From Calycina herbarum (lineage: Eukaryota > Ascomycota > Leotiomycetes > Helotiales > Pezizellaceae): a DNA stretch of 64,000 bases. Positions 57,620 through 64,000 of the stretch are shown piece after piece (position 1 is the stretch's first letter; each line of letters opens with the position of its first letter). The notes beneath the pieces were generated by a model. The model made no database searches. It saw nothing but the letters and a program-made list of their open reading frames with translations, and had not been told where the DNA came from. The position numbers and the translations under genes were made by a program. The stretch is taken from NCBI GenBank assembly GCA_001414485.1, contig LLEY01000252.1, positions 1 to 64,000 of the forward strand. Reading direction: 5' to 3'.

Positions 57620-60600
57620 ATGTCCTCCAGCGGCGGTGTTGCCATTGGAATGGCTCAAGCTCATGGCCCTCTGTCGAGGACTAACACTGCACCGGTATTC
57701 ACAACGAGGACGAACGGTGCCCTGCCTGGGTTGAGTCAAACAATGAGCCATTCATCCAGATCCTCCCAGATGTCCGCTCCTTCGACTACTTTTACCTCCT
57801 CCTCCACCACATCGCTTTCTTCCATGTCCAGTTCTTCAACTGTCATGGCACCTACCTCTGGCGGTCCTGTTCAAGCGACAAACAATATCATCAACCAGAA
57901 AGCCGACGCTTCTCGATCTCTATACCAAATATGTGTGAGCCTGCGAAGTCGGTTGACACAGGTGCCTGGTTTTGATGCTCATTTAAATGATATGGAAGAA
58001 GACCCAGGGGAGGATATGGATCCAGTTTCGTCGCTATGGAGGTGCTTAAGAAGAGGAACGCCGCTCCTGACAATATACAACTCTCTCCGACCGCCTATCC
58101 CCCTCCACCTAGCTGAAGAGAGCATGCCTGCGGCGAACCGACCAAAGAATCTACCAAAGAAGGCTGCGTTTAAGTTTGTAGAGGCTTGTTTGAAAGGAGA
58201 ATTGCTGCTGGATTCTGGGGAGTGCTTTGCGCTCACCGATTTGTTCGGAGATGATACAACTGGTTTTGTTAAGGTTCGTATTTTTCACTACATAAGTCTG
58301 CCATTTTATCTTCTCAAGAACTCCTTCACTCTATCGGTCTATGAACAAGCCGTGATTAGTTCTCAAAGGGTTTTCATTCAGGTTCTCTGCCTCACCTTGT
58401 TTCGCTTATTGTCACTTTCTTGAAGGTGAAGCCGAGTCGATATTGCTTAATTTTCTTTGCCTTTATCCCTTGCCTTTATCCCTTGGGACTTGAAACCATC
58501 ACATTCCTATCGCATCTCAAATTCGCTAGCTTCGTTTCTTCATCATGGCCTCCCTCGCCAGAAAAGTGTCACAAAAGCTAAAATATACCCCGCAACAGGT
58601 TACCCAAGTCATCAACAAAGTACTCGACAGGGCCGAGGAACAAGGCTTTCTTGAAGTAGCCAGGATGGATGTACCCCCAACCCCAACTGCCACACCAGGT
58701 GGCAAAAAGAGTTACCGTGACTATGTCGTGGCGGAGTTGGTCGACACAGAACGAAAATACGTCCAAGATTTGGAAAATCTCCACGAACTGAAGAAAAAGA
58801 TTGAGCAGAAGGGCGTCATTCCTGGCGACGTGGTACACGACATATTTTTGAACATCAACGCTATATTGGATTTCCAGAGACGGTTCCTTATCAAAATTGA
58901 AACCACTAACTCCCAACCAGATAATCAGCAAAAATGGGGCCTTCCTTTCACCAACTACGAGGAATCATTTAATATCTACAAGCCATTCATTGCGAACCAA
59001 CGTAAAGCTGCAGATATCGCGAAAAAGGAGTTTGAGAAGATAAAATTAGCAGATCACCCGGTCGTTGTTGACTATAACACTTTAGACGGATTTTTGCTCA
59101 AGCCTATGCAACGTCTGGTCAAATATCCTATGTTGCTCAAGGTTTGTTTTCCCAAAATTTGGTCTCGGCAAGTGCTCATTATTTTAGGATCTACGCGATA
59201 AAACCGACGCCAACGACGAGACGAAAGAAGACTTGACCTCTGGTATCGAAGCGGCAAACAGAGTCCTCAAAGAAGCCAACGATGCCGTGGACCAAGAATT
59301 GCGACGCGAGGCTAGGGAGGATATGGAGTCTCGTGTAGAAGACTGGAAGAATCATCAAATCGACCAGTTTGGAGAGCTACTCCTTCACGGGCATTTCCCA
59401 GTAGTGAACGGCAAAAGTGATGGTCAAAAAGAAGTACGACCCACCAAAAATTCCAAAATATTCCAACTCTTCAACACCGACTCCAAGCGCAAGGCGCTGG
59501 GGTCGCGCCAATCAGATCCATCATCACCTGAGTGGAAGTCAGACACTAATCAGTGGGAATTTGTCTCCTCACCTGAACAGCTAGATGGAGGCTATGACCA
59601 GCGTCAAGATTCCCCCATTGAGTTTGAAGATCGCGCTTTGGATCGCTTCTTCCCAAATATGATTTTTCACCAGTTACAAGGTTACGATCGAGAAACTGGG
59701 GAGCCTGTTCTTGCAAAACAATATGCTGACATTACGGGCATCACTGCCCCTGTCTACGAACAGTACACGATTTACCTCTTCGAACGAATTCTCCTCTGCT
59801 GCAAGGAAGTCAACCCGAATAAATCAAAAGACAAGTATATGGGGGGAAACCAGAAGGATAAGAAAGATAAGTCAAAGGGAAAGGAACCTAGCAAGAATGC
59901 GAAGCTCCAGCTCAAAGGACGAATTTTCATGACAAACGTTACAGAGGTTCTCTCTCTTGCTAAACCAAGTACGTGTACCGAAGCCCTTTCAGAAACCCTG
60001 CTAACCTCATTTAGGTTCTTACACAGTACAAATCTTTTGGAAGGGGGACCCAGGAGTTGAAAACTTCATCATCCGCTTTTCGAACGAAGATGCAATGAAA
60101 AAGTGGTACGCAGGTGTAGATGGTCAAAGAAAGGCACACGCCCAAACTTCCCAAGGTCTCAGCCCAGATGCAGCTCCAGCTGATTTTGCATGGATGCGAG
60201 ACCAGACAGCGGCCATGCCAAATCCATATGCTCAACAGGAAGACGAGGACGAGGAGGATGAGTATAATGTCCAAAACCCGCTTTACCCTGGACAGATGAA
60301 CTCAATGCTGCCTCGAAACCCCTCCAGTTCAAGTCTACGAGCAAGATCCGCAACTAGTGACAGTAGTCAATCGCTTGCTGGAATTGCTCGCGCTCCTCCA
60401 CCAAGGTTTCCATTAGGCATGCAAAACCCTCCATTGAGTGTACAAACATCACAACTCAACGGCGCAATGCCTTCACCAGGCCAAAGAGGTGGCGATTCAT
60501 ACTTCTCGCCTGTTGCCGAGTCTCCAGCCTCTTCTATCCGAACCAGCACTGCGTCGTCAATGTTCCCCTTCCCTCGGCAGGGAGTCCCACAAGGATGGGA

Positions 60601-61405
60601 AGACCACAGCCGATATACCGCACCTGCAATGGCACGAGTACCGTCGAGGGGTAGCCAGACACCAATGGATGCAGGTGCTTACCAAATGAATGGGCGAACG
60701 CCACAACGACCATCTCTTCCCGCAATGGCATCACAATCATCACAAGCAGCTGCAGCGGCACAACGAAGTCGATCATATAGTACACCTGATATCAACAATC
60801 AAGCTGGAACCCGGCGCCTACCAAATGGAGCTCCCAGTAGTCAAGTCCCCGCAGTTCCAGGCATCCCAGCTCACCTGCACCCAGCGTATGATGTTGGTAT
60901 TCCAAGATCACAAAACAATTCCCCGAACGGCTTACCAATGAGATCGAACACACAGTCACCTGGCGTTCAACGAGAGCGACTGGGGACACCAACACAGTAT
61001 CAAAATGCTCCCCAATACGCGAGAGCCAACCCACAACAGATGCCCGAAAGCAGAACCATGTCGCCGCCTCTACAGATGCCTGGTGACGACATAACTCTTC
61101 CAACTCAGCTGAAAGTGAAGGTGAACTGTGATGGAAATTACGTTACTCTTGTGGTGGCTTTTAACATCACATATCAATCTCTTATTGACCGAATTGACGC
61201 GAAGGTTGGGAGATTCTCGAACAACGCGATCGCCAGAGGCACGATGAGGTTGAGATATCGAGATGAAGACGGTGACTTTGTTACCATCGAGTCGGACGAG
61301 GACATACAGATCGCCTTTCAGGAATGGCGAGAGGCGCAAAAGGCACAGTACCACGCTGGCCAACTTGGAGAAATTGAGCTTTTTTGCCTGAGCGTTGAAA
61401 ATTAA
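57620..61405 (+). CDS. CDC24: Cdc24, Rho guanine-nucleotide exchange factor for Cdc42
   Basis: Exons 57620-58273, 58599-59141, 59188-59968 and 60015-61405 give 1122 aa. Order of parts: Ser/Thr-rich N-terminus; CDC24 calponin-like region at about residues 95-215 (SLYQICVSLRSRLTQVPGF, FKFVEACL, DLFGDDTTGFVKVTQV); DH/RhoGEF domain at about 260-430 (YVVAELVDTERKYVQDLENL, LLKPMQRLVKYPMLLKDLRDKT); PH domain at about 560-690 (YTIYLFERILLCCKEV, FIIRFSNEDAMKKWYAGVDG); a long Pro/Ser/Gln-rich linker; and a C-terminal PB1 domain at about 1030-1120 (KVKVNCDGNYVTLVV...LRYRDEDGDFVTIESDEDIQIAF) for binding a Bem1-like scaffold. It activates Cdc42 at growth sites. Intron 1 is long (325 nt). Antisense frames are shadows. 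Confidence 0.95.
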
Positions 61406-63445
61406 AAGGGCTTTCCAATTTTCGGTCTGGAGAGTTGCGAAACAAGCACAATCTTCCTCGACATGTTTCGAGGCAGGAAAGGATTTATATGGCTCTGAAA
61501 TTCGGTTTGCCCATTCACGGCAGGAGTTTATGATTGCAACGTTTGAGATGAATTGGGACGGCAGGACAAATGTTTCTTTCTTCACGAGTGGGTTTTTCTT
61601 CCTGTTTTTTTGCAGCTGCGCTTCTTCAGAATGGTGTTTTCGGCGTTGGACCTGCATAAACAAACCTTTCTTTTGCAGTTTACCAAGGGCGCCATTAAAG
61701 GGTGTTCTTCTTCACAGGTATGGGGGCAACTCTTCTTTTTTTTTCTGAGCATTAAGAACTTTTTGCTTCTTCTGATGTGGTTTGGGGTGGATTGAATTAG
61801 CGGATACACAACGTAGCATTGAAGAGATTGAACTTGAGATATAAAAAATCGTAGCCCGTTTTTTTTTCGTTCAGCGAGATTTAATTTGTTGATAAGTATC
61901 TTGCGTGATGTCTCCAAACTTCCCGTATCGTCAAAAAATTGTCATCGATTATTCGGGCATCAGTTCCCTGTAGCCAAACACCCATAATTATTTGGAGGGC
62001 TGCACATGCCACTTTTCAAGCAGTATTGCAACTTCTTTGTTTATATATTACAGTTTTAAATGTTACAAATTAAGAAAACCAAAAAGCGTTGTGGATTACA
62101 ATAGTAATCATAAAATTAAGTCTACAGACTGTCAGACATTACGACAAATACCAGTCCAGACTCATGGTGCAAATAATCAAATTCCAAAAAATGGTGCTTT
62201 CAATCGACTCAACTTAAACACAGCCATTTCAAAGTTCCGAAGACATTTCAAACGCTTCGCCTGGCGTCACCAATAGCGATGGTTCATAACCTAATAATTC
62301 TCATTTGTGATTTATAGATTCCGAATCTTCGATTCAACATTCTAGCACGAATCCCAGGTATGGCACACTCCAATTATGTCGAGTTCTTTTTTTCTTCTTC
62401 CGACACTTGCTTCTCAATCCCACAATGTAGTACTTTGCATACACTTCTCTCAGGGATAATTCAGAGAGAGGCAGGGGGGGTGTATCATGAATTCCATTAT
62501 TGTACAAAAGATTGATCCCACATAACGCCCCGATTGTATGCCTATGCCCGTACAGCTCCCTTTTCTCAAAATGTACAACCAAATCTCGCACAATTAACAA
62601 GCCTCTAGCAATTGTATTGAGTCCGATTCGCTCACTTCCTCTTCCTTGGACCGACAATTTTGGGGTACATTCGAGAGAGATGGTGATTGATTGTGTTCTT
62701 CTTTTGGTTTTTGGGTCTCTTTTTTAGGGGATTGAAATTAGCATTGTTTTGTATCTTTCATCAAATTGGGATGTAGAGGGGGGAGAGGGGGACATACAGG
62801 TGTGTCCATACATGTCCGTAATTGTGTTTCCAGTGCTGCGCAGCCTGCTACGTTGTATCCTGATGATGCCCAACAGGCTGATTTTCGTTAGTGGTGAAAA
62901 CTAATTTGGGAGGGCGAATATACTTAGGACGGAGCTCATGATGGCTAGACATGGATTTGCTTCTGTTTGGTTTGGTCTGCGGACTCGCAGTTTTGGGAGA
63001 GGGGGCAGGCGCATGGGCGTTAACGCCGTGCTTCCCTTTGGTGGCATTATGAATCGTGAGCGGGGTGAGAACCGATTGGGGGTGGGTAGATGCGGTGGGA
63101 TGTACAGGGCGAGATAGAGGGCTTTGCCTTGGTGATGCGACTTGCTTGGTGTTGAAGGTCCTGAGAGCTTAACAAATTATGGCGCTAGATCAGATGCGGC
63201 TAGATGCGAGGTAGGGGTGGTTGATAGGCCAGAATTTCAGTGTAAACAGACACCCGGTCAACCAGCCTCTTACACAACCAAACTTCCTGGGTTCCCCCAT
63301 CGTTATCCTACACGCTTGTACCTAAGTCCCAATAATTCAAGTTCATGTCTATATTTTGAAACTCCCTCCGATAGCAAATTACGCATCACTACAAAATCAA
63401 TCGCCATTGTTACAAAGACTTTTCCGTGAAGTATTTGCAGTCGCA
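61406..63445. other. Gene-free interval downstream of CDC24
   Basis: The first 400-500 bp look like CDC24 3' UTR. The rest has only short, overlapping, unrecognised frames on both strands. I see no RNA gene or repeat. The last few hundred bases should be the promoter of the gene starting at 63446. Confidence 0.5.
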
Positions 63446-64000
63446 ATGGAGAGCGTGGAGGATATTTTATCCGCGCAGCTTCCAAGCGCGAATTTGTACT
63501 TTTTCCCCAACCAACCCCCCCTTCTTTTTCTTTCTCACTTGCAGTTACTAACTTCCTATAGGGAGGTATACAAAGATTCTTTCGCGCCGCCACCTCCAAG
63601 TCGAAGGATTAAAGCTTGGGAACGCGCTCCGAGAGCTGCTTCTGCCCCGCGCCTTCAGGGCCAGAAGATATGGAAGAGACCTGGTCTACGATCACACGAT
63701 AATAAGGAGAATGATGAAGCTGCGCAGGCAGAATTGATTAAAGGCGGGACTGGGTCGCGGAAGAGGGCGCGCATGCAAGGTGCGAAGGAGAATATTAGTG
63801 ACGCCAAATGGATGGATGAGTTTACGCAGAGCAATGAGACGGAAATCTTTTGCAATACTGGGGAGGGCACACGACTTTCGATGGGTTTTATTGATACGGA
63901 AAGTCTTATGGTTCCTAGGAAGCGCACGAATGCGAACCATTTGGTTACTCCGAGGAAGGCATTGAGGAAGAGGCCCAGTCACGAATCGAACCAAACCGTA
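63446..64000 (+). CDS. 5' part of an unknown gene, runs off the window
   Basis: An ATG at 63446 starts MESVEDILSAQLPSANL. A probable intron runs from 63496 (GTACTT) to 63561 (TATAG, with an ACTAAC branch site), after which the frame reads EVYKDSFAPPPPSRRIKAWERAP and stays open to the window end. The unspliced frame is also open, so the intron is a judgement based on the branch site and on the pyrimidine-rich, unlikely translation it would otherwise give. The visible part is hydrophilic and basic with many KR/RKR groups, suggesting a nuclear protein. I do not recognise it. The gene continues beyond 64000. Confidence 0.6.
   Translation, partial: MESVEDILSAQLPSANLYFFPNQPPLLFLSHLQLLTSYREVYKDSFAPPPPSRRIKAWERAPRAASAPRLQGQKIWKRPGLRSHDNKENDEAAQAELIKGGTGSRKRARMQGAKENISDAKWMDEFTQSNETEIFCNTGEGTRLSMGFIDTESLMVPRKRTNANHLVTPRKALRKRPSHESNQTV

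Noticed and set aside
57126..57734. 202-aa plus-strand frame between ARP2 and CDC24
   Set aside because: Overlaps the CDC24 start in another frame, is low-complexity and looks like CDC24 leader.

Overview
The window is nuclear DNA of a filamentous ascomycete. The evidence is short GT-AG introns with CTAAC/CTGAT-type branch sites in nearly every gene, fungus-specific families (Zn2Cys6 regulator, HET-domain gene, SidL siderophore acetyltransferase, GH10-CBM1 xylanase), and RIP-type decay (CpA to TpA, leaving stops at former Gln and Trp codons) of transposons. Gene content suggests a Leotiomycetes/Sclerotiniaceae-like mould, but that placement is inference. Exon coordinates were built by hand from splice signals, conserved family text and reading-frame closure; every intact multi-exon model below closes to a whole number of codons.

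Layout. 1-3250: AT-rich, RIP-degraded DNA starting with the 3' part (integrase, chromodomain) of a plus-strand Gypsy chromovirus. 4712-5768 (-): unknown Ser-rich protein. 5769-9473: gene-poor DNA upstream of sidL (9474-11275, +). 11560-12390: degenerate dispersed repeat. 12835-18187: divergent pair of MFS efflux pump and Zn2Cys6 regulator. 19233-20894: secreted xylanase. 20895-23600: gene-free, with three adjacent hairpins and an 82-bp tandem repeat built of GAGTAAG motifs. 23601-25316 (-): unknown protein. 25656-31630: TFB1 (TFIIH) and KGD1 (2-oxoglutarate dehydrogenase E1), head to head. 32780-38546: an accessory patch with a broken HET gene, a 485-bp TA-flanked MITE, a small Cys-rich gene, a cytochrome P450 and a 326-bp MITE-like element. 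39304-47528: F-box/WD40 protein, ribosomal protein L5 and a HAD-like hydrolase with a 1.46-kb intron. 48014-54832: a nested mobile element. An internally deleted hAT transposon (13-bp TIRs, perfect 8-bp target duplication) is interrupted in its transposase by a full-length 5464-bp chromovirus (241-bp LTRs with only 2 differences, perfect 5-bp target duplication). 55725-61405: ARP2 and CDC24, head to head, both actin/polarity genes. 63446-64000: 5' part of an unknown gene running off the window.

Functional reading. Housekeeping genes (TFB1, KGD1, RPL5, ARP2, CDC24, F-box/WD40) alternate with accessory, lifestyle-linked genes (xylanase, P450, MFS plus regulator, HET relic), and transposon debris lies in the accessory gaps. 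I see no prokaryotic-type system, CRISPR array, rRNA or tRNA gene. The most unusual items are the nested hAT/chromovirus, in which RIP-type damage is dense inside the element but nearly absent from its LTRs, and the two unexplained repeat fields (11560-12390 with relatives at 47790-47960, and 21768-22080).
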